Shown: in pieces, positions 8,548 to 17,254 of the stretch
Layout: each line of letters opens with the position of its first letter
Numbering within the stretch: the first letter of the stretch is position 1
Assembly (NCBI GenBank): GCA_004297625.1
Contig: SCTY01000068.1
Coordinates: forward strand, 186,001 to 250,000
Source: Betaproteobacteria bacterium
GTDB lineage: Bacteria; Pseudomonadota; Gammaproteobacteria; Burkholderiales; SG8-39
DNA length: 64,000 nt
Direction: 5' to 3'
Made by a program: the position numbers and the translations under genes
The notes under the pieces: generated by a model
What the model saw: only the letters and a program-made list of their open reading frames with translations
Databases searched by the model: none
What the model was told of the DNA's origin: nothing

Positions 8548-9079
8548 CGAAACCTATTACGCGCAGCTCGTCCGCGACTTCTCCGCCTGGCCGGATGGCG
8601 AGATCGGCGATCCCGGCACGCGCGAGGCCTGCCGCATGGTGCTGCACCGCGAGGCGCGCCTCCTGGACCAGCGCCGCTTCGAAGACTGGCTCGCCCTGTA
8701 CGCGGCGCAGTGCGTGTACTGGGTGCCCGCGACGCCGGGCGGCGATCCGCGCCGCGAAGTGGCGGTCGCGTTCGATGATCGGCGGCGGCTGGAAGACCGC
8801 GTGTACCGGCTGCGCACCGGCCATGCCTGGTCGCAGGCGCCCGCCTCGCGCACCGTGCGCGCGGTCTCGAACATCGAGGTGTTTCCGCACAGCGAAGCGG
8901 GCGTCATGGTCCGTTCGAACTTCCTGCTGTCCGAATGGCGCGCGGGCGAAAAGCAGCTCTGGTCCGGCTGGTGCGGCCACCGCCTTCGCTACCGCGACGG
9001 GCGCTACGAGATCGAGGTGCGGCAGGTGAACCTGATCGACTGCGACCAGAACCTGCGCAACCCGAGCATTCTTCTTTGA
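8534..9079 (+). CDS. Aromatic ring-hydroxylating dioxygenase, beta subunit
   Basis: 181 residues with the cystatin/SnoaL-like beta-subunit pattern: an N-terminal helix with an EARLLD-type motif, an ALYA segment, and the central RVYRLRTGHAWSQ-type stretch near residue 95. The subunit is structural, building the alpha3beta3 hexamer. It overlaps the alpha gene by 14 bases and is the last gene before a strong palindromic terminator. Length and context fit the family well. Confidence 0.92.
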   Translation: MSYVDETYYAQLVRDFSAWPDGEIGDPGTREACRMVLHREARLLDQRRFEDWLALYAAQCVYWVPATPGGDPRREVAVAFDDRRRLEDRVYRLRTGHAWSQAPASRTVRAVSNIEVFPHSEAGVMVRSNFLLSEWRAGEKQLWSGWCGHRLRYRDGRYEIEVRQVNLIDCDQNLRNPSILL

Positions 9080-9083
9080 GGGA

Positions 9084-9130
9084 ACAGTCCCCATTTCAGC
9101 TGAAATGGGAGCTGTCTGTCTTCTATTTTT
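9084..9130. terminator. Bidirectional palindromic terminator between convergent genes
   Basis: A perfect 20-bp palindrome (CCCATTTCAG/CTGAAATGGG, 9090-9109) with partial outer pairing (ACAG/CTGT) is followed on the plus strand by a T-rich stretch (about 9112-9130). It sits between the convergent dioxygenase operon and the minus-strand Liv/Rieske operon, so it probably ends both transcripts. Confidence 0.75.
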
Positions 9131-9497
9131 CTATCGCCGCCTGTGTGACATAGGGCGCCGCACTTGGTCCATGGAACTCAAGGCGTTCGGCCGCCACGGT
9201 CAACTCTATATTAGTGGCTTTCCAGTTAAGCTCGATTGGATGGGCGGTTTCGACGAACGTCAGCATGAGGTCGTAGAGCCTGCGAGCGTCCTCCTGCATA
9301 GCGGCGGCCGGGAAGCGCGACAAATAGGCCACGACCGCCGGCGCACGAGGCAGCATGGCGTCGAAGAACGCCCGCAGCTTGGACAAGTCCGTCGCAAGCA
9401 GCTTGAAGTAGCGCTCCTTCTCCGTGGCGAGCGCCCATTCGCCAGCGAAGCGCTCCAGGTCGGAGAACTCCGGCGGCAGCTTCGGTGCGGCGCTCAT
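9123..9497 (-). CDS. Hypothetical 124-residue protein at the end of the Liv/Rieske operon
   Basis: Not recognised. It is mostly helical in the first 85 residues and has a predicted strand segment (NIELTVAAERLEF) near residue 96; no signal peptide or membrane segment is seen. It overlaps the upstream Rieske gene by four bases (ATGA), so translation is coupled and it is probably an accessory of that oxygenase or of the pathway. It is too short and unlike a SnoaL fold to be called a beta subunit. Confidence 0.7.
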   Translation of the reverse strand: MSAAPKLPPEFSDLERFAGEWALATEKERYFKLLATDLSKLRAFFDAMLPRAPAVVAYLSRFPAAAMQEDARRLYDLMLTFVETAHPIELNWKATNIELTVAAERLEFHGPSAAPYVTQAAIEK

Positions 9498-10708
9498 GGC
9501 TCACCCACCATCTTCTCGACCATCGCATAGTGCTTCTGCAGCAGCATTTCCTGCTGCGACAGCACGATCTCGGGCATCGCGCCGGATTTTACCGAAGCAT
9601 GGATCGCTTCCATCGTCGAGATGTCCTCGCGGAAGACCTCCCGATTGCGCACGCGAAGGTACGAATGCGCGAGACGGTCGCCCACGCTCGCCGCCCCGTA
9701 GGCGTAATCGATGACGCGGATCTGCGTGTGGTCGGCGTCGATCGGCCAGAACCACATGCACTGGTGCCACTCGGCGCCGTCGATCAAAATGAAGCAAGGA
9801 AAGAACTCGGTGATGTCGAACGCCCAGTTGTCCACGCGCCCCGGGTTGACCGCGCTGGGAAAATCGGGCGCGGAGCAGTCCACGCGCGGGAACGCCGGAT
9901 AGAGCTTGCGCCCGGCGCAATAGGCGATTTCCTCCACCGGCGTCATCTTATGATCGGGGTTGGCCTTCGCCGAGTAACGCCCATGCCGCGGCATTACCTC
10001 CAGGAACGGCCGGTGACGCATGGGATTGCCCTTGCCCCCCTGGTAGTCCGGCAGCGTGGCGCGATGCAGAAACAGCGAGTGGTAACCCTCGGTGAACGCG
10101 TTCACCGTGATATGCCAGCTCGCGTTGACCACGATCGACCAGTTGGCGATCTGTTCGCGGCCATCGAAGTGGCCCTGGTAGCCGCCGTAGATGTCACCGA
10201 GCCACTCGCTCAGGGTCTCGCGCGGCTCAGCCGAGAAGTTGACGAATACCAGACCCTCCGCCACCTCGCAGCGCACCGGGATCAGCGCTCGAGTCGACTT
10301 GTCCATGCCTACGAACTGCGACTCGTCCGTGATGCCGATACAGCGCCCGTCGGCAGCGAAGGTCCACGCATGGAATGGGCAGGTGAAGGCGAGCTTGCTG
10401 CCCTGAGTGTTGTCCGGAACCAGCTTATTCGCGCGGTGGCGGCAGATGTTGTAGAAGGCGCGCACGATATCGTCCTGCCCGCGCACAACCAGGAGCGACG
10501 CCTTCAGCGGCGGCACGTCGACCGCCACGTAGCTGCCGCGCTGCGGCAGCTCGGCCGCGGAGGTCACCGGCAGCCACGCCCGGCGGTAGATCTTGTCCAC
10601 CTCTTGCGCGAAGTAGCCCGGTTGAATCTTCTCCAGCACGTTGACGGTATTCCTCAGGCCGCTGGTGTCGCCCTTGAACACCGTAATGCTTTTTGGAACC
10701 GCACTCAT
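9494..10708 (-). CDS. Rieske non-heme iron oxygenase, catalytic subunit
   Basis: 404 residues with start ATG chosen because an AAGGAGG RBS lies nine bases upstream. Rieske ligands are C89, H91, C110 and H113. The mononuclear site is E207-x2-H210-x4-H215, with Glu where the usual Asp sits one turn before the first His. No beta subunit accompanies it, so it is probably an alpha-only (alpha3-type) oxygenase. It sits in one operon with Liv transport, an oxocamphor-hydrolase-like crotonase and a muconolactone-isomerase-like protein, which makes it a candidate for the first oxidative step on the imported substrate. Confidence 0.9.
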   Translation of the reverse strand: MSAVPKSITVFKGDTSGLRNTVNVLEKIQPGYFAQEVDKIYRRAWLPVTSAAELPQRGSYVAVDVPPLKASLLVVRGQDDIVRAFYNICRHRANKLVPDNTQGSKLAFTCPFHAWTFAADGRCIGITDESQFVGMDKSTRALIPVRCEVAEGLVFVNFSAEPRETLSEWLGDIYGGYQGHFDGREQIANWSIVVNASWHITVNAFTEGYHSLFLHRATLPDYQGGKGNPMRHRPFLEVMPRHGRYSAKANPDHKMTPVEEIAYCAGRKLYPAFPRVDCSAPDFPSAVNPGRVDNWAFDITEFFPCFILIDGAEWHQCMWFWPIDADHTQIRVIDYAYGAASVGDRLAHSYLRVRNREVFREDISTMEAIHASVKSGAMPEIVLSQQEMLLQKHYAMVEKMVGEP

Positions 10709-10721
10709 AGAGCCTCCTTGC

Positions 10722-11033
10722 TTACCTGCGCGGTGGCCGGCCGTTGCGCGCATCCGCCGCCTCGGTGACCGGATGATTGATGAGCGGCGTGACGTCGATC
10801 TTCATGTAAGGAAACATCGGCATGGAGCCGATCTTGTCGTGCAGCGCCTCGAGCGTGGGCGCCTCCCAGAGGCTGAAATTGGCGACCCGGCCGACGATGC
10901 GCCAGATGCGCAGCAGGACGCCCTCGCCGATCAGCTCCAGGGCACGAGCGTTCTCGCGCTCGCGCAGCCGATCCTTCTCCGCCTGGGCCATCTCCGGCGG
11001 AAGGGTGACGTCGATGCGAAGCATGAACAGCAT
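10722..11033 (-). CDS. Muconolactone delta-isomerase-like (ferredoxin-like fold) protein
   Basis: 103 residues. The MLFMLRIDVTLPPEM start, the EKDRLRERENARA helix, and the NFSLWEAPTLEALHDKIGSMPMFPYMKID core match the muconolactone isomerase family, which isomerises lactones in the 3-oxoadipate pathway. The context has no catechol or muconate genes, so it may act on another lactone or enol product of the neighbouring oxygenase and hydrolase. It lies 13-15 bases from both neighbours in the same operon. Confidence 0.85.
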   Translation of the reverse strand: MLFMLRIDVTLPPEMAQAEKDRLRERENARALELIGEGVLLRIWRIVGRVANFSLWEAPTLEALHDKIGSMPMFPYMKIDVTPLINHPVTEAADARNGRPPRR

Positions 11034-11048
11034 GCGGTTCTCCTCGTT

Positions 11049-11822
11049 TTACTTGGGATCGGGACGGTCCATCAGCGCCAGGCACTCGTTGTAAAGCCCG
11101 TAGCCGAGATATTCCTGCAGCTGGCGTTTGATCGGTTCCACTAGTACGGCGCGCGTATGGCGCACCAGCACCTCCGGGCGCGCGGCAATCGCCCGGGCAT
11201 GCTCCCAGGCGCGCGGCAGCACTTTCTCCCTCGGCAGCACCTCGGCCACAAGACCCAAGCGCAGCGCCTCCTGGGCGTCGAGCACCTGGGCGGTAAGCAG
11301 GAAATAGCGCGCCCGGTTGGCACCGAGAAGCATCGGGTAAACGACGTGCACTCCGTCGCCGGGAACGAGGCCTCCGGGGAAATGCCCCGAGTCCTGGAAG
11401 GCGGCATCCTCCGAGGCGATGACGATGTCGGCCAGCAGCGGCAGCTCCGAATGCCGCCAAGCCGGTCCGTTGACCGCGCTCACCACCGGCACCTCGATAT
11501 CCATAAGGTTCATGAGGAGGCGCCTGCTTTCCGACACCAGCGCCTCGGTGAACTGCGCGCTCGGCCGGGTACTGAAGATGGGATTGCCCTTGCCGGGGAT
11601 AACGCGTGGCCCGGTAAACTCGGCTCCCGTCCCCGTCATGATTACCACCTTGTTCTCACGGTCGGCGGCGACATCCTTGAACGCGTCGGGCAGCTCGGCG
11701 TGGGGCGCGAGGCCCCACTGCAATGAGCCGCCCTCGGTGTGGAATTGCATCTCCAGCACGCCGTCTTCACGGCGCATCCTTATGTGCTTGTACTTCTGTT
11801 GGTATTCGGCCAGCCTGGTCAT
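11049..11822 (-). CDS. 6-oxocamphor-hydrolase-like crotonase (beta-diketone C-C hydrolase)
   Basis: 257 residues; an AAGGAG RBS supports the ATG at 11822. The fold is crotonase, but the usual hydratase GG/E residues are absent. Instead it keeps the 6-oxocamphor hydrolase triad: His124 in RHSELP, His147 in GHFPGG and Asp156 in VPGDG, which match His122/His145/Asp154 of the Rhodococcus enzyme with a constant offset. The flanking ADIVIASEDAAFQD and NRARYFLLT segments also match. That enzyme cleaves a cyclic 1,3-diketone to a keto acid by a retro-Claisen reaction. The operon therefore probably opens an alicyclic ring; terpenoid or cyclohexane-dione substrates are inference. Confidence 0.85.
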   Translation of the reverse strand: MTRLAEYQQKYKHIRMRREDGVLEMQFHTEGGSLQWGLAPHAELPDAFKDVAADRENKVVIMTGTGAEFTGPRVIPGKGNPIFSTRPSAQFTEALVSESRRLLMNLMDIEVPVVSAVNGPAWRHSELPLLADIVIASEDAAFQDSGHFPGGLVPGDGVHVVYPMLLGANRARYFLLTAQVLDAQEALRLGLVAEVLPREKVLPRAWEHARAIAARPEVLVRHTRAVLVEPIKRQLQEYLGYGLYNECLALMDRPDPK

Positions 11823-11836
11823 CGACTCTCCTTGTG

Positions 11837-12541
11837 TTACGCCCCGAGGTACGCCTCGCGGACTTGGGGATCGGTCGCGAGGCTGCCCGCCTCGCCGTGC
11901 AGCTTCACTTCGCCGTTCTCGAGGATGTACCCGCGTGCGCTCACCTCGAGCGCCATTCGCGCGTTCTGCTCCACGAGCAAAATGGTCATTCCCTCCTCGT
12001 GTAAGCGCCGGATGATGCGGAACACCTGTTGCACCAGGATGGGCGAGAGGCCGAGGCTCGGCTCGTCGAACATGAGCAGGCGCGGCTGCGCCATGAGCGC
12101 CCGCCCGATCATCAGCATCTGCTGCTCGCCGCCGGACAGGGTGCCGGCGCGCTGCGCCGCCCGCTCCTTCAGGCGGGGAAAAAGCTCGTAGACGCGCTCG
12201 AGTCCGGCTGCGCGGCCATTGTGCCGGCGGCGCGTCCATGCGCCGAGCTCCAGGTTGTCCTGGGTGCTCAGGCCGGGAAAGATCTCGCGCCCTTCGGGCA
12301 CTTGGACGATGCCGCGCGCCACCAGCCAGTCGACCCGTTCGCTGGTCACCTCTTCGCCTTCGAACAGGATCCGCCCCTGCGTAACTGGAACGATCCCGGA
12401 GATGCAATTGAGCGTGGTGGTCTTGCCGGCGCCGTTAGCGCCCAGCAGGCACACGATCTCGCCGGCGCCGACGCTGAGGCTTACGTCCTCGAGCGCCCGC
12501 ACGGCGCCGTATGCGGCGTGGATACCGCGCACCTCAAGCAT
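11837..12541 (-). CDS. livF: LivF-type ABC transporter ATP-binding protein (operon 1)
   Basis: 234 residues. Walker A GANGAGKTT, signature LSGGEQQMLMIGRAL, Walker B LLMFDEPSLGLSP and switch VEQNA are the LivF pattern of high-affinity branched-chain amino acid/amide transporters. Start at ATG 12541 overlaps livG by eight bases; an upstream in-frame extension to 12628 would overlap livG further and is not needed. It energises uptake of the small acid or amide bound by the LivK at 15223. Confidence 0.92.
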   Translation of the reverse strand: MLEVRGIHAAYGAVRALEDVSLSVGAGEIVCLLGANGAGKTTTLNCISGIVPVTQGRILFEGEEVTSERVDWLVARGIVQVPEGREIFPGLSTQDNLELGAWTRRRHNGRAAGLERVYELFPRLKERAAQRAGTLSGGEQQMLMIGRALMAQPRLLMFDEPSLGLSPILVQQVFRIIRRLHEEGMTILLVEQNARMALEVSARGYILENGEVKLHGEAGSLATDPQVREAYLGA

Positions 12542-13304
12542 GGGCCGCCTCGCTGCCGAGGTAGGCTTCGACAACCTTCGAATCGGCCCGGATCGCGCTT
12601 GGCGCGCCCTCTGCGAGTTTCTCGCCAAAGCTCAGCACGGTGACCCGGTCGGCGACCGACATGACCAGCTGCATGACATGCTCGACGAGGACGATCGTAA
12701 TCCCGCGCTCGCGCGCGAGATTCACCAGGATCGAGTCGACGAAGGAGATCTCGCGGTTGCGCAGACCGGCGGCTGGCTCGTCGAGCAGCAGCAGGCGCGG
12801 CCGGCTGGCCAGGGCGCGCGCGAGATCGAGCAGCTTCTGGCGGCCGAAATCGAGTTCCCCGGCAAGCGTGTCGCGAAAACCGATCAGCGCCGTCTGACTG
12901 AGGATCTCCTCCGCCTCTTCCACCGCGCGGCGCTCGGCGCGCGCGCGCGTTGCGCCGGGCGCGAAGGAGAAATAGCGCGGCGTGCGGCTCGTCAAGCCGA
13001 CGAGCACGGTTTCCAGGACGGTCATCCGGTGCAACTGTTCGATGTTCTGGAAAGTGCGCGCGATGCCAAGCTGGACGATGCGGTGCGCGGGCTCGGCAAG
13101 CAGCGGCCTGCTGTCGAAGAAGATTTCCCCCCGTTGCGGCATGCAGAAACGCGAGACGCAATTGAATACGGTCGATTTGCCGGCGCCATTGGGCCCGATG
13201 AGGGCGTGGATGGAGCCGGCTTCGACTTGCATGCTGAAGCGGTTAAGCGCGGTCAGCCCGCCGAAGCGCATGGTGACGTCCCTCAGCTCAAAAAGCGCGC
13301 TCAC
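12534..13304 (-). CDS. livG: LivG-type ABC transporter ATP-binding protein (operon 1)
   Basis: 256 residues from GTG, overlapping the livM stop (GTGA). Walker A GPNGAGKST, Walker B LLLLDEPAAGL and the C-terminal SKVVEAYLG tail typify LivG. The signature is the unusual ELDFGRQKLLDLARAL, as in many Liv homologues. It pairs with LivF to form the ATPase dimer. Confidence 0.92.
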   Translation of the reverse strand: MSALFELRDVTMRFGGLTALNRFSMQVEAGSIHALIGPNGAGKSTVFNCVSRFCMPQRGEIFFDSRPLLAEPAHRIVQLGIARTFQNIEQLHRMTVLETVLVGLTSRTPRYFSFAPGATRARAERRAVEEAEEILSQTALIGFRDTLAGELDFGRQKLLDLARALASRPRLLLLDEPAAGLRNREISFVDSILVNLARERGITIVLVEHVMQLVMSVADRVTVLSFGEKLAEGAPSAIRADSKVVEAYLGSEAAHA

Positions 13305-14308
13305 GGCTCGCGCTCCAGCGCGGGCACCGGCACTGCCTGCGGCGGCGGGCCGCGCCGCGCCTTGCGTCGCAGGCGGTAGATGACTAGCCCCCATAGCCCA
13401 CGCGGCATGAACATAATGGCAAGGATGAGGATCAAGCCGTAGGCGAACTCCTGCCAAACGAGCAGCCCGCGCGGCGCCGCACGCAGCGCCTCGGGCAGCA
13501 CCCCGAGCAGCAAGACCCCGAGCAGAACGCCGCCGATCGTGCCGCTGCCGCCGACCACGATCATTGTCAGGACCAGGACGAGCGTCCAAACCCCCAGTCC
13601 GTCCGGATGGACGAAGGACTGGAAAAGCGTGTACACGCCCCCTGCCACGCCGGCGTAGAAGGCGGAGATGGTGAACGCGAGCACCTTGGTGCGCTTGACA
13701 TCGATGCCCGAGGCGGCCGCGACATGTTCGCTGTCGCGCACCGCGCAAAATGCGCGCCCCAGCCGCGAGCGCACGAGGTACAGCGTCGCTCCGAGCATGA
13801 CGGCGAGGATTATCGCGATGACAGGCATGGCATCGCGATCGTTGCCCACCATGTAGCCGAATATCTGCGGTGCGCTCATCCGCAGGCCGTCCGGGCCGCG
13901 CGTCACCGAGTCCCACGTCCGGAACACCCACTGCGCGCACTCGGCGAATGCATACGTGGCGAGCGCGAGGTACACGGTGCGCAGCCGCGTCGCTGGCAGC
14001 GCGATGAGAAGGCCGATCAGCGCCGCCACAGCAGCAGCGATCGGCATCCCCAGCACGAACGGGATGCCCAAGCGCATGTTGAGCAGCGCCGTGGCGTAAA
14101 TGCCGAAACCGTAGAAGGCGATGTGGGCGAAAGCGAACTGCCCGGTCCACCCGAGGAGGATGTCGAGCCCCAGCGCGAGGACCGCGTACATCATGAGCAG
14201 ATTGCCGATGTACAGGAAGTAGTCTGGCAGCGCGTGCGGCAGGACGAAGCCGGCGAGTACCAGCAGGCCGAGCGCGGCAAGCTGCTTGGGCGGAGGCGCG
14301 CCGTACAT
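13301..14308 (-). CDS. livM: LivM-type ABC transporter permease (operon 1)
   Basis: 335 residues, polytopic inner-membrane permease with about eight to ten hydrophobic segments and the LivM hallmark SLDLLLGWTGQ-like stretch (here LGLDILLGWTGQFAFAH) near residue 50. The ATG at 14308 begins a short hydrophilic leader; the ORF could be extended upstream but would overlap livH coding sequence. It forms the channel with LivH. Confidence 0.92.
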   Translation of the reverse strand: MYGAPPPKQLAALGLLVLAGFVLPHALPDYFLYIGNLLMMYAVLALGLDILLGWTGQFAFAHIAFYGFGIYATALLNMRLGIPFVLGMPIAAAVAALIGLLIALPATRLRTVYLALATYAFAECAQWVFRTWDSVTRGPDGLRMSAPQIFGYMVGNDRDAMPVIAIILAVMLGATLYLVRSRLGRAFCAVRDSEHVAAASGIDVKRTKVLAFTISAFYAGVAGGVYTLFQSFVHPDGLGVWTLVLVLTMIVVGGSGTIGGVLLGVLLLGVLPEALRAAPRGLLVWQEFAYGLILILAIMFMPRGLWGLVIYRLRRKARRGPPPQAVPVPALEREP

Positions 14309-14313
14309 GCGAT

Positions 14314-15210
14314 TCAGACCTTCTTCAGAGCGAGGCTCTCGCCGAACAGGCCCTCTGGCCTGAACAGCAGGACCAGCATGATCACGAAGAAAGGGGTAAC
14401 CGCAATTGCCTGTGGCGAGATGAAAATGCCCACCAGGTTCTGGATCACGCCGAGTGCGATGCCGCCAACCACGCAGCCCGGAAGCGAGCTGAATCCGCCG
14501 ATGATGGCGGCGGCGAAGGCGAGCATCACCACGGCGCCCATGTCCGGTGTCATGAGCAGCTTGGGCGCGAGCAGCACTCCCGCGATGCCGGCGATCGCGG
14601 AGGCGAGCCCCCAGACTGCCATGCGCATGGCGCTCACCGGCACGCCGACGAGCGCCGCCGCACGCGCGTTCTGGCTGGTGGCCCGCAGCGCCTTGCCGAG
14701 CAGCGTGCGTTCGAAAAACAGCCACAGCGCAAGCATGATCATCGTGGTGACCGCGATAATCGCGAGATCCTGGCGCTGCAGCACCACGTCGCCGATGAAT
14801 ACCGGCGGCCCGGAGAAGAGCGGCGGAAGCCGGCGCACCTCTTCAGTGAAGGGCACGACACGAACCGCCCCCTTGAGAAGGTACGACAGTCCGATCGTGG
14901 CAACCACGAAGGAGACCAGGTCAACGTGCTTGGCCAGTGCGCGGCCACCTACCTTGCGCAGCGTGATCCGATCAAACAGGGCGCCGACCGCGAACACCGC
15001 GACCGGTACCAGTGCGAACATCGCGATGTACGGCAGCTGGAACCACAAAAGCAACAGAAGCCCGAGGTAGGCGCCGATCATCACGAGCTCGCCGCCCGCA
15101 AAGTTCACGACGTCGGTGGCCTTATAGACGATGACAAGCGAGAGTGCTACCAACGCGTACACGCAGCCGGTCACAACCCCGCTCGCCACGCCTTGCAGGA
15201 CCAAGCTCAC
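14314..15210 (-). CDS. livH: LivH-type ABC transporter permease (operon 1)
   Basis: 298 residues from a GTG start, very hydrophobic with the LivH hallmark VVNFAGGELVMIGAY near residue 35 and the conserved GGFSSLPG loop near 240. It is the second permease of the Liv system and lies 12 bases after livK and five bases before livM. Confidence 0.92.
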   Translation of the reverse strand: MSLVLQGVASGVVTGCVYALVALSLVIVYKATDVVNFAGGELVMIGAYLGLLLLLWFQLPYIAMFALVPVAVFAVGALFDRITLRKVGGRALAKHVDLVSFVVATIGLSYLLKGAVRVVPFTEEVRRLPPLFSGPPVFIGDVVLQRQDLAIIAVTTMIMLALWLFFERTLLGKALRATSQNARAAALVGVPVSAMRMAVWGLASAIAGIAGVLLAPKLLMTPDMGAVVMLAFAAAIIGGFSSLPGCVVGGIALGVIQNLVGIFISPQAIAVTPFFVIMLVLLFRPEGLFGESLALKKV

Positions 15211-15222
15211 GGCAATAAGCGT

Positions 15223-16434
15223 CTAGTTGCCGTCCTTGCCGTTCCAGGCAAAGATCCCCGGCATCACTTTCTGTGTCTTGCCATCGAATTTCACTACAAC
15301 GACCGAGCGTAAAGCGTCGCGCCGGCCAGGGCCGAATTGCAGCGGGCCGGTCATCACGTCGGACTTGAGGTTGAGCTTCTCCATCGCCTCGACGAACTTC
15401 TCGCGTGTCAGGTCGCGTCCCATGCGCTGCAGCGTATCCACCACCGCGAGCGCGGAAGGAATTCCGGTGACCATGAAAGGCCCGGGCTCGCGGTCCGGGT
15501 AGTACTTCTTGTACATGTCCACCCACTTCTTGTGCAGCGCTTCATCGGCAATGTCATTGAACGACCAAGTGTGATACAGGTTCTTCAGCGCGTCGGGGTT
15601 GCCTACGTTCTTGGCGTAAACCGACGGCGTCGGCATCCCTTGCGTGGACTGCAGTAACGGGATCGCCGTCATGCCGAATTCGCCGTACTTTTGCGCAAGC
15701 AGGACCGCCGGCGCCGGATAAGCCCCCGACAGGATGGCGTCGGGCTTGGAGGCGCGCAGGTTCAGCACCGGCGCGGTGATGTCGGCGATGGCCGGAGGAA
15801 TCCGCTCCTGAGCCACTACCTGCCCGCCCAGGCGCTCGACGACCGCCTTCGCGGCGGCGAGGTTCGCCTTGCCGTAGTCGTCGTCGTGGACAATGATCGC
15901 CACGCGCTTCGCCTTGAGGTCCTTCACGGCGAACTGGGCGAGCGCAGACCCGTAGACGCGCTGCGTACCCTGGAATGAGCCAAACATGTAGCGCGTGGCG
16001 GGGAACACAGCATTGTCGCCGGCGGCGTTCAGCATCACGAACGGCACCTTCTCGCGCAGCACGTACTCCTGCGCCGCGGCGATCGCCGCAGTGCACGATC
16101 CGCCGTGCAGGATGAACACGTTGTCCACGGTGACGAGCTTTTTCACCACGCCGACAAGCTCGTTGCCATTGCACTTGTCGTCCTCGATCACCAGGCGGAT
16201 CCTGCGGCCATGGATTCCGCCCCGGGCGTTGACCTCGTCGTAGACCATCTTGGCGGCGTTGAGGGGATCGACGCCGTACGCCACCAGCGGGCCGGAAAGC
16301 GGCCCGAACAGGCCTATCACGATCTCGTTCGACGTGACGCCCGGCGGCGTCTGCGCCTTAGCCGTCACCGCCACTCCGGCTGCGGCTATGCCCAAGGCAA
16401 GCGCCCCGGCGAGCCGTTTCATTCCAATTGTCAT
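15223..16434 (-). CDS. livK: LivK-type periplasmic substrate-binding protein (operon 1)
   Basis: 403 residues with an N-terminal signal peptide (MKR...LGIAAAGVAVTAKA, cleavage near residue 28). The mature part starts with the type-I periplasmic binding fold (VIGLFGPLSGPLVAYG). ATG 16434 is preferred over GTG 16437 because the GntR stop and this ATG form TGATG coupling, with GGAGGAG seven bases upstream. These receptors bind branched-chain amino acids, amides or aromatic acids; given the downstream catabolic genes, the ligand is probably the pathway substrate. Confidence 0.9.
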   Translation of the reverse strand: MTIGMKRLAGALALGIAAAGVAVTAKAQTPPGVTSNEIVIGLFGPLSGPLVAYGVDPLNAAKMVYDEVNARGGIHGRRIRLVIEDDKCNGNELVGVVKKLVTVDNVFILHGGSCTAAIAAAQEYVLREKVPFVMLNAAGDNAVFPATRYMFGSFQGTQRVYGSALAQFAVKDLKAKRVAIIVHDDDYGKANLAAAKAVVERLGGQVVAQERIPPAIADITAPVLNLRASKPDAILSGAYPAPAVLLAQKYGEFGMTAIPLLQSTQGMPTPSVYAKNVGNPDALKNLYHTWSFNDIADEALHKKWVDMYKKYYPDREPGPFMVTGIPSALAVVDTLQRMGRDLTREKFVEAMEKLNLKSDVMTGPLQFGPGRRDALRSVVVVKFDGKTQKVMPGIFAWNGKDGN

Positions 16435-17231
16435 CACATCTCCTCCGTTCGCTTTACGAGCTTGCGGCCTTTTTCGGCGCGGCCGTGTGCGCCTTTCGGG
16501 TCCGGCCTTTCGGCCGGCCCGTCATCCAGTACGAACTTGTCGCGCGCCAGGATGACGTCGGCGGCGTCCGCGAGGTCGCTGCGGATCGCCTCCGCCGCCC
16601 CGATGGCGTCGCGGCGACGCAGGGCTTTGAGTACCTGCGTGTGGTTGTCGCGCGCATGGCGGGTACCCACGGCGGTGAATACGCCGTTCAAAAACGGGCC
16701 CACCTGCATCCACAGGGACTCGACGATAGGGAAAATGGCGTGGCTTTCAGCGATCCGGTAGATATGGAAGTGGAACCGCTGGTTGGCGATGAGGTAGCGG
16801 CGCACTTGGTTCGCCGGAACCGCATCCTGCATTTCGGCATTGATCGCCTCGAGCTCGCGGATCGCCGTCTCCGTGATCAGCTCTGCGGAACGCTGCGCGA
16901 GCATGGTCTCGAGGCTCAGGCGGATCTGCAGCAGCTCCTGGAAGCGCCGCCGCGTCATCTTCGGAACCCAGAACGTCCGGTTCTGCTGCATGCCTAGCGC
17001 GTGCTCGGCGAACAGGCGCCTAAGCGCGTCGCGCACGGGAATGAGGCTCGTGCCGAATCGTGCGGCGAGCGAGCGGATGGAGAACGTTTGCCCGGGGACG
17101 AGGTCGCCCACCATCAGCGCCTGGCACAGCGCGGCGTAGATTCTGTCGTGCAGGCTGCCGCTCACCACGCTGCGGTCGAGCGGCCGGATGACCGACAGCG
17201 TTTCGGGGCGGGCGTGCGCGCGAGCGCTCAA
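16434..17231 (-). CDS. GntR-family (FadR/FCD) transcriptional regulator
   Basis: 265 residues from TTG, which has a strong GAGGAGGAGG RBS. The N-terminal winged helix contains the GntR signature (VPGQTFSIRSLAARFGTSLIP near residue 45), and the C-terminal all-helical FCD domain (residues 100-235) binds an organic acid effector through metal-coordinating histidines. As first gene of the ten-gene operon it is probably autoregulated and controls livKHMGF and the catabolic genes. The two GTTATAAC palindromes upstream fit GntR/FadR-type operators. Confidence 0.9.
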   Translation of the reverse strand: MSARAHARPETLSVIRPLDRSVVSGSLHDRIYAALCQALMVGDLVPGQTFSIRSLAARFGTSLIPVRDALRRLFAEHALGMQQNRTFWVPKMTRRRFQELLQIRLSLETMLAQRSAELITETAIRELEAINAEMQDAVPANQVRRYLIANQRFHFHIYRIAESHAIFPIVESLWMQVGPFLNGVFTAVGTRHARDNHTQVLKALRRRDAIGAAEAIRSDLADAADVILARDKFVLDDGPAERPDPKGAHGRAEKGRKLVKRTEEM

Positions 17232-17254
17232 CCGTCCTCCTCCTCCTCGATTGA

